The notes under the pieces: generated by a model | What the model was told of the DNA's origin: nothing | The model's database searches: none | What the model saw: only the letters and a program-made list of their open reading frames with translations | In this document: positions 47,150 to 60,682 of the stretch, in pieces | Layout: the number at the start of each line of letters is the position of its first letter | Numbering within the stretch: the stretch's first letter is position 1 | Position numbers and translations under genes: made by a program | Assembly (NCBI GenBank): GCA_014898415.1 | Contig: RCTD01000006.1 | Coordinates: 1,922,001 to 1,986,000, forward strand | DNA length: 64,000 nucleotides | Source of the DNA: Stromatinia cepivora | Taxonomy: Eukaryota; Ascomycota; Leotiomycetes; Helotiales; Sclerotiniaceae | Direction: 5' to 3'

Positions 47150-50100
47150 TTCGGAACTAAAAGGATTTCAGGAATACTTTGCTACTAATAATATTCACCT
47201 CGATTTGAAAGAATTTAAGGCAGAAAACAATGCCTAAAAGAAACTAACCGATATCAAATCCGAAATTCTCGTTTCGGTCAATAATGTATATAAGAAAAAA
47301 AAAGACAAAATAAAACCTTCAAACAAAACAGAGTATATTGATAAAGAAATCCTAAGAGGTAACCCTAATTAGCTAAAATTGGAATATACAAAATACTTTA
47401 AATATCAATTATCAGATCCCTTTTCGAAGTATTTGATATTGTGCTTTGATATTAAATCTAAAGGTTTCCAATTGATACAAGAACATTTAGTATTATTAAA
47501 TATCAGAAATATACTTTAGGAATATAAAAAGGAATTTCTCCTTATATTACTGCAGAATCGAAAAGCAATATTAACTTTTGATTAGATAAAAGCCGGCAAT
47601 ATCAAACCTTCAATTGCCCCGCCATAGATTATCAAGATAATATTACATAAAGTTTGATAAGTTCTTGATTTCGTACTCCCTAAAGCTTTCTTATTAATAA
47701 CTATCGAAATGATAAAAGATTATATTAAACAAAATATATTAAAGGAAGAAAAAGAACCATACCGAAACCCTTAATACTTAATTAAAAAAAGCAAAACTAG
47801 CAAATATTGTATCATTATTATAATAATAAAAACAAATACTATAACCCTACAAAACACAAATATACCTCCAAACTTAAAAGAATTTGTTAAACAAATAACT
47901 GAATACTCATTAATATTCTTGATTAATTTCTTCTTTGAATATAATTAAATACCTTTAAATAAAAAGAATAGAGATATTACTATTATCATAATCCCTTTTG
48001 ATTTAATAAAATTCATTATTCTATTATAAAAGACTACTAATTCGGTTATTCAATTTGCAAGAATTATATCAAGGATATTATAGGATATTATACCTGATAT
48101 TACTATATCTTACTTGGATGATATTGGAGTTAAAGATCCCAGAACTCGATATAATGAAACTGAAATTGAACTTGGATTGAAGAAGTTCGTTATCGAGCAT
48201 CTGAAAAACCTGAACGTTACAATAAAACATATTGAATATATAGAATGTACTATCGGTATCAAATCCAAATAATATTACGATAAAATCCGAATCGTAAACT
48301 ATTATATCAATTCTAAAGGAAGAAGTCCCGACATTATCAAAATCATCAAGATACTTGAATGGCCATTTTGTTCGAATAATCATAAAATTAAAATGTTCCT
48401 TGAAATATATATCTTCTATCAACTTTGGATAAAGAATTTCGCCATTATTACGAAACCTTTTTATATATTATTAAAGAAAGATATAGAATTCATTTAGATC
48501 ATTAATTATAATACTATAATAATTTTATTGAAAGATAAATTAATTTCGGCCCTAATCCTTCTTCTATTGACTTATTCATTTAAAACCAGAATCATTATAT
48601 TCACTATCGATACTAACTTGGTAGGATAGGGAACTGTTCTAGGTCAAATACACGATGATAAATCTCGTATTATTGTTAAATATAAGAATAATATATGGAA
48701 TTATATTGAATGAAATTATAATGCCATTAAGAAAGAATACAGGGGAGTACTCAAAGTTCTGCAAAAATGTAAAAGAGACCTTTATAATATTCATTTCCTT
48801 TTAAAAACTAATACAAATATACTTATAGCTCAATTAAATAAAATAGCTATAGATCTATTTAATACTTTAATTACAAGATGGATTATTTAGATCAAACTCT
48901 TCGACTTTGATATTAGGCATATTCCTGGAAACAAAAACACTATTGTAGATATTTTGTTATAACGATTATGAATTGTTTTAGATAATATTGATAAGGAATA
49001 TAAAGAAGATATTGATGATTCGATTATTGTAGACCTGAATTTATTGCGGATAGATTCGATGGTGAATATAAATAACTCCAAAATTTTAAAATCGTCTCAA
49101 ATTTTGGAAAGCGGAAATGAAAGAATACAAATGATTACTCAATATATCATTACATTACAGAAACCTAAAAATATACCAATAAAGGATTAACAAACTTTCA
49201 AAAAAGAAACTTTCAACTTCTATATAAGGGATCATTATCTATTTAGAATCTAGAAAGACGGATTACCTCCCGTCTATATAATAACAGACGACGATCTAAT
49301 CGAAAAAGCAAAAATTATGATTCGAATATATAAAGAACTAGATCATAAAAATTTAGAATTATTATATACTAAAATACATAATTGTTATTAATAAAATGGA
49401 ATATACAAGGATATGAAAAATTGGGTGACTTCTTATTTCATTTGCTAATTTAGATTATCCAAATAAACAAATAAATCAATAATTACCATTTGGACCTTAA
49501 ATATTTAACATAAAGTTGATATAGATATTACAAAAATACTTAACAATTATAAATTCAAATGCTTTATTATCCTACAAAAAAATCTGAATAATTAAATGGA
49601 AACTAAAGCCTTACAGAATGCTATTTTGGAAACAATTGCCAAATTCCTTTATGAAGTAGTCTATCGTTATAATTTCTTTAAAGAAATCATTATGGATGAA
49701 GGGTCTGAAAATAAAGGCGTTGTATTTATTTATTATGAAAAATATAAAGTCGACAAAATCAAGATATCAATTTATTATCTACAAATTAATAGAATAATAG
49801 AAAAAGATCATCATTCTATTACGGAAATACTTTCCCGCCTATTACAAAAAGGGTATAGATAATCTAAATGATTAGAAACAATATTATTCGTTGATTGTAT
49901 CTCAATTTACAAATCGATAAACAAAATACTATTTGAATTGATCTATAGGCGGAAAGCTATATTACTTTTTGAAATTATATATACAATTTGGAGGATCTTT
50001 GATTAAGAAAGTATATGAATTCAGGAAGATTTATTGGTTATTAAAGTATAACAATTAAAAATGCTAAATGAAGATATTAAAGAAGTAATTCTTTGCAAAT

Positions 50101-50330
50101 AGTGTTACAAAAAAGATAGTATACTTTGATATAATTTTGATCGCAAAATATTGAATAAGAATATTCGAATTGAAGATATAATTCTATACCACAATCCTTA
50201 ATCAAAAAATCGATATATTTTATAATACAAAATTTGCTTTCAAATAATATGGATCTTATAAAATGATAAAGAAATTAAAGGGTCTTTCTATATATATTCT
50301 TGAAAAAATGAATGATACTCTATTTGATAA
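47150..50330 (+). pseudogene. Gypsy-I pol: reverse transcriptase, RNase H, integrase
   Basis: RT palm PDITISYLDDIGVKDPRTRY with intact YLDD near 48.11 kb, then SPDIIKIIKILEWPF. RNase H starts IFTIDTNLVG near 48.6 kb (usual D-x-S; the rest broken). The tether region reads LFDFDIRHIPGNKNTIVDIL near 48.9 kb. The integrase zinc finger HKNLELLYTKIH is near 49.35 kb, the core IIMDEGSENKG near 49.69 kb, and YYLQINRIIEKDHHSI keeps the catalytic Glu. The IN C-terminus follows with FELIYRRKAILLFE. Premature stops are numerous. Confidence 0.88.
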
Positions 50331-50479
50331 AATTTATACAGATATTTGTCTCAAGAAATATATTTTATATTCAGATCTTTTTGTAAATAATAATTCTAAG
50401 GATTTATATAAATAAATAAATCAAAAGAATCGAGTTTCTAAATATTCATAATCTTTTAAATAAAAGATAATAAACAACC

Positions 50480-53400
50480 AAGGATTATTTTTTATCTAAT
50501 TACAAAACGATATAGAACCAAAAGGAAAAGAGTAAATATAATAAGCCGAAAAGGAATTGTTACTACAAACTTCTGATTGCTAATTAAAAAGTTCGATAAG
50601 GAAAACTTTATAATCCTTAAAAGAGGAAGGGTATTTGAATCCTCTTTGAAAAAACTTATTATATTATTAACTTCGCTTTTGAATAATTTGCGAATAATTC
50701 CTGAACAATACTTAAACAATTCAATATTTTCTTTTTAAATCTATTTTCTTTAATAATTTGATTTAAAGTTACTAATTCTTTGTATATATTCATTTTACTA
50801 TTCATATAAGCTTTTATTTAAGTTTTGATATAATATTTGAAGAAGAATCTAATTAAATTATAATCTTCTGCTCTATTAGCAATAATACCTTTTTTCTTGT
50901 CCGATACAAAAATCATTCCTTCAACAGCGAAATCAAAGTATTTGTATTCATTGAAACTCTTGAAATTAAAGAAAAATATAATGCTTTTGAACAATAGCTC
51001 AATTACTTTATAAATATTACTAACCTCATTGGAGATTTTGCAAATAAAATAAAAAATCAGATCAAAGATCAAAAGTTCTATAAAACAATTGGTTTTTCCA
51101 AGATCGATTATTTTATTAAGAATAATAATACAATTTAATTTGTCGAATAACACTATAATAAAACCAAAGAAAATCTTAAAAATCTCGAAAGAATTTGGAC
51201 AACCACCCAAGGAAAAACTTTCGTCCACCTTTAATCGGAAAATATAAATTTAAATAATACTTTAATAAAAACGAATATAGTTTATTATACTTTTTACCTC
51301 AACCCTCAAATCCTTATAAAATTTCTAAACAGATATATAACTAAACGCTTTATACAAAAAAAAGGCAAAAAAACCAAAAAGTACAGCCCTATAGATTTCT
51401 ATATTATATATAAATTTATTATAAAAACCGATATAAAGAACAAAAAAGATTAAATATTTCTTTTTTACAATCTTATACAGAATCTTATCCTCAGAATTTA
51501 TAAACTTACTTTCAATAATCTCGGGTTTCTAAAAGAATATTATAAAAACGAAAACTCTTTCGAAGCTCAACAAAGAAATAAACTTATCCGCACAATGATT
51601 ACTACAAAAACTATCCCGGTACCCCTTAATGATAATAATAATGAAAAGGAACCTAATACTAAAAAACAATTGAAAATAATTATTATACCAAATACTCCTT
51701 GTACACATCAACTTCTTTATTCTTAAGCGATTATATCAATTTCGGAGTTTGCAACCACGAATATCGATAAATAGAAAAAAAAAGGTTATCATTTTGATCT
51801 CTCGAAAAAAGCCCCTTCTCATCCATCTATTCTGGATAGATTCATATTTCGTTATTATATAATTGATTACAATACTAAGCTTGTTTCAGACAATAACGAT
51901 TCAGCCTTTAATAATTTTAAGATAGTCTTAAATTCTTCACAGAAACTGAAAAACTACTTTTGCGATTTAGACTACTAATTTGAAAAGGAATAGTACTCTT
52001 TGATAAACAATAAATACATTATTGATCAAATAGAATAGAAAATTATTACATTATTGAAAAAACAAATCACTACAGATGCTTTATATATATACTATTTGTA
52101 TATCCTAATAAAATTTCTCGATCTAAAATCGAAGTATATTTCGGCTAAAAAACTACAAAACAAATTAATTACTATTATTAGGAATCAAAAGTATATTAAC
52201 GAAATAAAATTGATAAGGGCATTCTATCTTTGATTCCGTTTATATCAATCCTTAGCTCTGGAACGGTTAAAACAAACCTTCGGCCCCAATCGATTCGGTT
52301 TAATAGAAAGCTTTTATTCCCTTGATTCTAATAAAGCTTTCAAAGATAATCTTCTTTTATTAAAACCATCAAACAAAGAATCCTTTGAGAATCAATTTAT
52401 TTTGTATATCCCTTCATTTCAATATATCTTCGAACAAAGAAATAAATTCGATTTGCAAAATATTTGCAAAAATGTTCTCGTTATTTACAAATAGTATTTC
52501 CGCAAAATCTTTAAAGAAGATCTATTCCCGAATTACTACTTTTCGATTATTCAATTTCTCTTAAAATACGATCCTATTTTGTGATATACCATTATTCATA
52601 CTCAGAAGAATAAAGAGTTCCGTTTTGTATTGATACCTTTATCTGTATTATGTTTTCCTGATTATAATAAGAAATTTAATCTTTATTATTCCTTCTTTGA
52701 CCTTTTCTATTTAACTTTTAAAAACAAATAAAAAAAAGCTTCAAAAAGAATAACTATCGTGATCGATCTTTCTAAACCAAAGAAATCGATTAAAAACTTC
52801 TATAAAGAATATCAAATCTTTATTTCTTATAAATTGAATAATAACGATAATTTAATTCGGAAACTTCTAAAAAAGTACTCTTTTATTTATCAACTATAAT
52901 ATAATCTTAATTGGATAACAAAAAAGGAAACTTTCCAAAAAGCCAAACAAGAAAATCAATTTCGTTAAAGAACCTTAATCAAACCTGAATCCCGAATAAT
53001 TGTAATTCGATTAAATACCATTTTGAAATATACCAACTCTTCTAAATCCTATAGATCGATTTTAGTACTAATCTTTTATCTAATTATAATTTCGGATGAA
53101 AAGAATATAAAGGACAATAGTTTTTACGAAAATCTTCAGAGATCTCTTTAAAATTAGATTATTTTTTTTGAATTAAACGAATTTAATAAAGAAGACTTTT
53201 ATATCCCCCGATCCTTTTCTTTTAATATCAATTTTGTTCTACAAGATCATCTTTCTATAACCCTTTTAGAATACTTATTTTAGGATTCTAATATTGTAAA
53301 GAGAATAACAAACAGATTATTCAAAGCCAACAATAATGAATTCGAGCTTTGGTATAAACAATAGTATAATCTTGCAATAACGGATCTAGCCATCCAATTT

Positions 53401-54044
53401 GAAGTATTCCAAAACAAAAAAAAGTAATGGAGAAATCGATCATTATTTGTAGATTATGATATACTTTTATAAAAGCAAAAAGTTCTTTGTGATAAGGATT
53501 TCGAAGATGATGAATTCTTTGATAAGGAAAACATTGGCAATTGGGAGATCGTAAATCTAATTGGTGGAAAATCCTTTGTTAGGAAATCTCAATTTATATC
53601 AAAGAAGTTCATTAAAAAAGAAAAGAAGTTACAGGGCGAGAACTGATTCAGAACCAATCTATAATATCATTCAATCTATTCTCAATTGGATCTTCTGGAA
53701 TATAAGATACCGTTTTAGTTTTTAATACAGATCGTAAGCTAGATAAAGAATAAATGAATCGCCCTCCAATAAGGAAACCTCCTGCAAGATCTAATAATAA
53801 AAAAAAGAATCATTTTTCCAATATTAAACAAGAATTTATAATATTAAAAGTCCTTATTCACCATTCAAATTGTATTCAAGAATCATCAAAAAATCCAATT
53901 ACAAATACAAAATCCGTTACAAAATGTCTAACTAAATATCCAAGAAAGACTGGAGATAAAGAAAACAATAAGAATGCTTTTCAAGAACTTGAAATTTTTA
54001 TCGAATTTGATAGAAAGACAATAGAAGCAGATTTAGATCAATAA
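50480..54044 (+). pseudogene. Gypsy-I third ORF, unknown product
   Basis: After integrase the plus strand keeps coding texture for about 3.5 kb. It starts near TKRYRTKRKRVNIISRKG, then KVFVFIETLEIKEKYNAFEQ, IKNQIKDQKFYKTIGFSKID, SLDSNKAFKDNLLLLKPSNK, KNKEFRFVLIPLSVLCFPDY, KRITIVIDLSKPKKSIKNFY, FKANNNEFELWYK and FEDDEFFDKENIGNWEI. After a frameshift near 53.66 kb it ends MNRPPIRKPPARS ... EADLDQ at 54044. About 1100-1200 aa if repaired. No transmembrane segment, zinc knuckle, chromodomain or env-like feature was recognised. The longer minus-strand frame at 50818-51228 is its shadow. Confidence 0.65.
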
Positions 54045-54216
54045 GAATTTAAAATATACTGTTTTTTTAAAACGATCTTAAAAATTGTTCATTATTTTAA
54101 TTTGTTGATACTTTAATTAATTTTTCTTAATCTAATTGTTTTTTGATTTCTTTGGTTTTTATCTTTTGTAATTATCTTAAAGCTAAATAGAATATATATT
54201 CTAGAGAGGAAAAGAG

Positions 54217-54507
54217 TATAAGAGAATTAAAGTATCAAGGTCTAATACATAGCTAATTCGTAATTATATGGTTATATGACTCTTTGTAATTAGATATAAG
54301 AAAGGGTTTTGCTCCCTTTTCCTTAAAGGAAATCAATTGTTTTCCATTAGTCTTTTTGTATTTCATTTATATATAATCCAAATCATTATCTAAATCTATT
54401 AGTTTTACTATTTGAAGCCTCTACAATGTAATCTGATCAATTCCAATTCCTATTTCCCTTTGCAGCGTGCTATCGGGACGCACGTATCTCGACCTACCTC
54501 TTTCACA
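54217..54507 (+). repeat. Gypsy-I 3' LTR
   Basis: Starts TATAAGAGAATT (mutated TGTGAGAGAGTT) and ends CGACCTACCTCTTTCACA with well-preserved GC. Followed by TSD atat. Confidence 0.9.
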
Positions 54508-56520
54508 ATATAATGATTTTAAATCCTTGTAATCCAATTCTTTATATATTCGAATTATAATTTTTGCCTTTTCGATTAGATTATCGTTTGCTATTATATA
54601 AACGAAAGGTAATCTATTACCCCGGATTCTAAATAAATAGTAATCCCTTATACAAAAATTGAAAGCTTTCTTTTTAAAAGTTTATCAATCCTTTATTAAT
54701 ATATTTTTAGATTTTCATAATATAATAATATATTAAATGATCATTTATATCCTTTTATTTCTATCTTCTAAAATTTAAGATAGTTTTAAAATTTTAAAGC
54801 TATTTATATTTATTATCGGATCTATCTATAATAAATTCAAATCTGTAATGATCGAATCGTTAATATCTTTTTTATATTCTTTATTAATATCATCCAAAAC
54901 AGTTTGCAATCATTATAACAAAGTATCTATAACTGTATTTTTGTTTCCAAAGATATACCTGATATCAAAATCGAAAAACCTAATTCAAACAATCCATTTT
55001 GTGATTAAAACACTAAATAGATTTATAATTACTTTATTTAGCTAAATTATAAATATATTTATATCAGTTTCTAAAAGGAAATGAATATTATAAAGATCCT
55101 TTTTGTATTTTTACAAAACTTTGAATATTCCTCTATATTCTCTTTTAATAATATTATAATTTTGTTCAATATAATTCTATATATTACTTTTATACTTAGC
55201 AATTATACAAAACTTATCGTCATACATTTGATCTGGGGTAATTCCCTATCCTATTAAGCTAATATCGATAACGAATACAATAGTTCCTGTTTTAGATAAA
55301 TAAATCAATAAGAAAAGAATTAAGACTGAAATTAATTTGTCTTTTAATAAAATTATTACAATATTATAATTAACAATTCAAATGAATTCTATATTTTTCT
55401 TCAATAATGTATAGAGAGGTTCTATAATAATAACGAAATTCTTTACCCAAAAACGATAGAAAACATATACTCCAAGGAATATTCTAACTTCATGATTATT
55501 CGAACAAAATGACCATTCAAATATCTTAATGATTTTAATAATATCAGGACTTCTTTCTTCAAAATTGATATAATAATTTATAATTCAAATTTTATTATAA
55601 TATCATTTGGATTTGATATTGATAGTATATTCTATATACTCAATATATTCTATTATAATGTTTAAGTTTTTCAGATGCTTAATAACGAACTTCCTTAATC
55701 CAAATTCAATTTCAACTTTATTATATCGAATTCTAAGATCTTTAACCCCAATATCATTTAAATAAGATATAATAACGTTAAATATAATATCCTATAATAT
55801 CTTTGATATAATCCTTACAAATTAAGTGACCGAATTAGTAGCCCTTTATCATAAAATAGTAAATCTTATTAAATCAAAAAAGATTATAATAATAATAATA
55901 TCTTTATTCTTTTTATTTAGAAATATTTGATTATATTTAAAGAAGAAATCAATCAGAGATATCAATAAGTATTTAATCATTTGTTCAATAAATTCCTCTA
56001 AATTTGAAAGTATATTTATATTTCACAGGATTACAATATTTGTTTTTATTATTGCAACAATAATATAGTATTTGTTAATTTTGTTCTTTTTAATTAGATA
56101 CTAAGGGTTTCGATATAATCCTTTTTCTTTCTTCAGTATATTTTGTTTGATATAGTCTTTTATTATTTCGATAATTATTAGTAAAAGAGCTTTAGGAGAT
56201 ACAAAATCAGGAGTTTATCAAGTTTTATATAATATTATCTTGATAATTTGTAATGGAGCAATTGAAGGTTTGATATTGTTAGCTTCAATTCAATCAAAAG
56301 CTAACATTGCTTTTTGATTTTGTAATAGTGTAAGAAGAAGTTCTTTTTTATATTCCCAAAATATATCTCCGATATTTAATAATATTAAATATTCTTGTAT
56401 TAATCGGAAACCCTCAAACCTGATATCGAAATACAGTATCAAATATTTCGAAAGGGGATCTAATAATTGATATATAAAATATTTTGTATATTCCAATTTC
56501 AGTTAATTAGGATTACCTCC
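54508..56520 (-). pseudogene. Gypsy-II reverse transcriptase, RNase H and start of integrase
   Basis: Minus-strand homologue of 47.4-49.4 kb. 56496-56290 matches the YTKYFKYQLSDPFSKYL block of Gypsy-I. The RNase H and the start of the integrase zinc finger (ANDNLIEKAKI, IRIYKELDYKDL) run into the Gypsy-I insertion at 54507. Many stops. Confidence 0.8.
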
Positions 56521-57053
56521 TGGGATCTTTTTATCGATATACTCTGTTTCGTTTAAAGATTTTTTTTTTTTTTTCTTATATATATTATTGATTGAAATGA
56601 GAATTTCGGATTTGATATCAATTAATTTCTTTCAGATATTACTTTCTATTTTAAATTCTTTTAAATCGAAATGAATATTATTAACAATAAAGTATTCCTG
56701 AAATTCTTTTAATTCTAAATCCTCAATATTATCGAATATATCTCCGATATCAAAATCAAAATCAATTCGAACGATATTAATATTGAATTCTACAGAATTT
56801 AAGATTATCTTAAAATTTGGGATATTAATTAAAAGTTCTGAGAAATAGTTTTTGACGAATTTTTCAAATTTCTCTTTATTCTTAATAATATCTAGGATTT
56901 TTAGAAGATTATCGATACAATCCTTAGGATTTATATTGTTTATTCTTTTTCCGGCTTTTCAAACCTAATTTTCAAGATATTTGCTTTGAATTTTGATCCT
57001 GTTGTCCAGTAATCGACCCTATTGATATCATTATCATCAATAACTCATATAAT

Positions 57054-57400
57054 CTATTTATCTCTTTTATATTCAAAATCGATCTTTTCTACAAATAGAT
57101 ATGGTATCCTTAATAGTAATAAATCTTTAGTATTATTCAGGATAAAGATATCGACGACATTTTTAATTCCTTTAAAATTGATTTCCATATCTTTAATCAA
57201 TCCATACAAAATGGTGGTACTTTTGTTGGAAATGATCATTATCACCTTATATTCATATATTATGAATTCCAATTCTCTTGCAACTTTTAGACTCATTATA
57301 TTGATCATCGATCCCGAACCAACAATACCACTAATCTTAACATTCTTATCTATAAGGATTATAATAATAATAGATATATTATATATCTCTTTTGATTAAT
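57054..57400 (-). pseudogene. Gypsy-II retroviral-type aspartic protease
   Basis: The frame 57308-57054 (INIMSLKVARELEFIIYEYK ... DIFILNNTKDLLLLRIPYL) matches the protease of Gypsy-I over its length. The active-site triad immediately upstream reads GSG instead of the D-S/T-G required for catalysis. Confidence 0.75.
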
Positions 57401-60290
57401 AATTAGAGGAGACATTTAAATGATTAATAATTGTTAAGATTATTATAGTTTTTTCGACAGGAATTTCTGAATTTCTAAAAAGTTCTCTTTGTTCTTCGAT
57501 ATCTATGATTAATACTTTTTTAAGAGTTTGTTTAAAAAGATCTGATATATATATAAAAACAATTCCAATTGTTATCAGAATCTCGCTTCTATAAATCTAT
57601 TCCAAGATTTTTATCGGGGATTCTATAATATAAATAGTAATTAATATTTGTTTTTTTATTCTTAAAGATCTAATACAAGAATTAAATATTCTATCCTTTC
57701 GTATTATACCATTCTTATCGAATTCAGGAAGGTCCTCCCCCCTTTAAGATTCTTTTGCTTTATCCTCTTCGCTTTCATCAATATCTATAATTTCATCCTT
57801 ATTGAAGAATTCTTTCTTTAACCTTTCCCTTTCAATTTGATTCATTATTCTGAGTAATATCTTTCGAAAAATACTTAACGATTTTTGAAGCTTATCAACT
57901 CTATTCTATTTTATCGATTTGAACTTTTTAAATAACCGGCCTTATGGTCTTAGAACTTCTTTAAACTAAATAATTATATTGATATTGATAATTTCCCTTT
58001 TTCGATAATTAATATTATTTATAAATATATCTTTCATTATTTCGATATTAAAGATTCTGAAATTTAATAAACTATCCTTAATATTGAATTTCTTTAATTG
58101 TTTCTTTTATTAATCAAACCTATAAGTTTTTGTATATATTTCAATCTGATAACTTTCTGAAGAATCCTTTTGTTTAAAGATTAAAAAAGGATTGGGATAT
58201 TTTTTGAGATTAAATATAAAGATTCTATATTCATTATAATAATATAATTCAATATTAATATTATCAATTTTCTTAAAGTAATTCTGTTTCATAATATGAT
58301 TATTATTATAAAGAGATCTTTTAAAGTAATAATAATAGAGATAATTCTTTTTATAAGCTTTATTTATATCAAAAAGGATCCCCTTTTGTTCATTTTGAAT
58401 GGGATAGTTATTATATTTTGTATTATTTTTTCGATAAATAGTTTGGCGTTATAATGATGAGAAGAATAATTTTGAATCTTTTGTCCCTTTGATTCTCGCC
58501 TTTAGATAATTCATATTAAGCTTATCTAAAAGATTGGTGATTTCATTTATAGTATTCTTTATCTTCTATTCTTGAGAATAGAGCTTTGTATTAGTATCGA
58601 AGATAAATAAAGTTTTTATATATTCATTCATAATCTGGGAAACAATAATCTAATGAGATTTAGGTTTTTCGTAAATTCGGGCGATAGAATCCTCAGAAAA
58701 GTATTATTTGTAAACTTCATTTATTATTCTTTTGAAATTCATAAAAGCAGAATCATTGAGATCAATTTTAAGCTGTCTAGCAATCTTCTTTCCTATTTGG
58801 GTATATAGATTATACAGGAACATTCTTCTAGTTTTGAATTCGGTAATCATATAATTGTCAATGAATTAAATAACCGAAAATACGAATTTAATAATATAAT
58901 CCTTTATTATTATTGGATTTGTATTATAATCCTTTTTATTCTTGTTATATTGATTATCAATAAATTGATTAAGGAAATCTTGGGTATCTATTATTTATTA
59001 AATATTATAATTACGAAAGTATCAGAGTAATACTGATTTCAATTTTCTTTTCCAATTATATTTAATAGGGTTGTATTCCGGTATAAATTTGATTTGAATA
59101 ATAATAGTATAATTATAATACCAAGAAAATCGAATTCGTATTTCCTTATCGGATATATTGCAATTAATTTGCAAGGCATCCCAAATTATAAAGAAGTCTA
59201 ATATATCGATCCTGTTGAAAATAGGGGCAGTAATGCTTCTAATATATAGTATGATAGGGAATATATATATATAATCTTTAATACAAATAGCAAATAAAAT
59301 CTTTGATGGGTTTTGCTATTATTGATTTATTTCTTTTTCTTTTTTGGTTTTCTTTATTTTTTCCTTTTTTTTGTGAGGTTTCCGTTATTATCAATGAAGA
59401 ATTCTTCGATGGATTCAAAAGGATTGATAATTGGAGTAATGATAATATCCTTTGATTTTTAAGGAGTATCTTATAGAAGATTTAATTTTGTAAATAGATC
59501 AAAATTATCTATTATATTATTGTAATTTGGTTGAAAAGTATCCGATTCGTTAAAGTCTAATTCAATATTTGATTCTCGATAATTTTCAATATTTATAATT
59601 TTTTTTTGATAAATCTTTAAAAAAAAAGGAAAAGTATATATAATCTTTCTTAAGGTTTTCTTTTTTCTAAAGGAACGCATAAATTTCAAACCCTTCAGTT
59701 AAGAGTTTTTAAGATATATCTTAAATTTTTCATTATTGATATTAAGGATATTAATTTAGTATATTATACTTAATCCTTTTTATTATTCCAATATACATTT
59801 AAGTATTTCAAATAGTTTTAAAGGTATATAAGACATTCAAGGTCCTTTAATATAATTAATCGCATTTAATTAAGATCATCCTCGGGATTGGAGTTTTCTT
59901 ACTCGCAAAGATAAATGATTCGTTTATAAATAGGGACTTCATTATATTTGAAGTTTTAATATACTCTTAACATTATTAATTATATCCTTGAATAGGATCT
60001 TTGTTGATATATTTCTTTCAAAATGGAAAATAGAATAATAATTCTCTGAAAAATGATTTGTTTTCGATATAATGGGTAAATATAAATAAAGGAACTTCAA
60101 TAATCGAAACTTCCTTATTTAGAATTTGATAATCCCACATTTTGAAAGGGTTATTCTTTCAGGATCAATCCCATTTTTATTTACAAATTGCTAATTCTAT
60201 TTTCTTTTCAATTATAGTTTCCTCGCAAATATATTTGTATAATGTAAACCATATAATTCGAATCCGGTGTAGATTATTATTATGAAAAAG

Positions 60291-60571
60291 ATAGATCGAG
60301 ATATATATATCCCGATAATATACTGCAAAAGAAAATAGGGATTGGAATTGATTAGATTATATTATAAAGATTTCAAATAGTAAAACTAATAGATTTAGAT
60401 AATAGTTTGGGTTGTACATAAATAGAGTACAAAAAAACTAATAGAAAAACAATTGATTTCATCAAAGAGAGGAGAATAGAGCCCTCTCTTATATCTAACT
60501 ATAAAGAGTCATATGACCATATGACTACGAACTAGCTACGCATTAGGCCTTGACATCCCAACTTTCTCATA
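60291..60571 (-). repeat. Gypsy-II 5' LTR
   Basis: 281 bp colinear with the other LTRs of the family (291 bp), so about 10 bp have been lost. Ends ACTTTCTCATA before ttat, the mutated TSD. Confidence 0.85.
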
Positions 60572-60682
60572 TTATAATCCTTATTTTTGGAAAATATATT
60601 TCTTTTCTTATTCTAATAAAGATTCTTGTAATATCTTGATACCCACAAACTAGAAGTTTATATTATTTTATAATATAATCTT
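60572..60682 (-). pseudogene. Gypsy-III integrase, zinc-finger fragment
   Basis: A 111-bp sliver between the Gypsy-II LTR and the Copia-3 LTR reads TSSLWVSRYYKN...NKKRNIFSKNKDY on the minus strand. This corresponds to the SxLAGHQGxxxTLxxIxxNFYFPKIR stretch of gypsy integrases, just upstream of the part at 38120. Confidence 0.75.

Larger units (their letters stand above)
43292..54507 (+). mobile_element. 11.2-kb Ty3/gypsy element Gypsy-I (plus), inserted in Gypsy-II
   Basis: LTRs at 43292-43582 and 54217-54507 (both 291 bp) and 4-bp TSD atat (43288-43291 and 54508-54511). The order on the plus strand is gag-like ORF, protease, RT, RNase H, integrase, then an extra ORF of about 3.5 kb before the 3' LTR. 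The insertion point is the integrase zinc finger of Gypsy-II: the left piece ends ...RIYKELDYKDL and the right piece resumes near NGIYKDMKN. At 11,216 bp it is long for a fungal gypsy element. Confidence 0.92.
38121..60571 (-). mobile_element. 11.2-kb Ty3/gypsy element Gypsy-II (minus), interrupted by Gypsy-I
   Basis: LTRs at 38121-38411 (291 bp, 3') and 60291-60571 (281 bp, 5') are in the same orientation. Removing Gypsy-I and one TSD leaves about 11.23 kb, equal to Gypsy-I. Minus-strand order from the right: gag (59.7-57.8 kb), protease (57.3 kb), RT/RNase H (56.5-54.9 kb), integrase (54.6-54.5 then 43.3-42.4 kb), large third ORF (about 42.2-38.6 kb). All genes are riddled with stops. Confidence 0.9.

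Noticed and set aside
50818..51228. 136-aa minus-strand ORF downstream of Gypsy-I pol, with an inverse homologue at 41515-41835
   Set aside because: Its conservation follows from the two gypsy copies being inverted repeats. The plus-strand reading has better protein texture and continues into the third ORF, so this is a shadow frame.
57022..57399. 125-aa plus-strand ORF with many Ile/Leu
   Set aside because: Antisense shadow of the Gypsy-II protease; the equivalent shadow exists at 46470-46742 in Gypsy-I.
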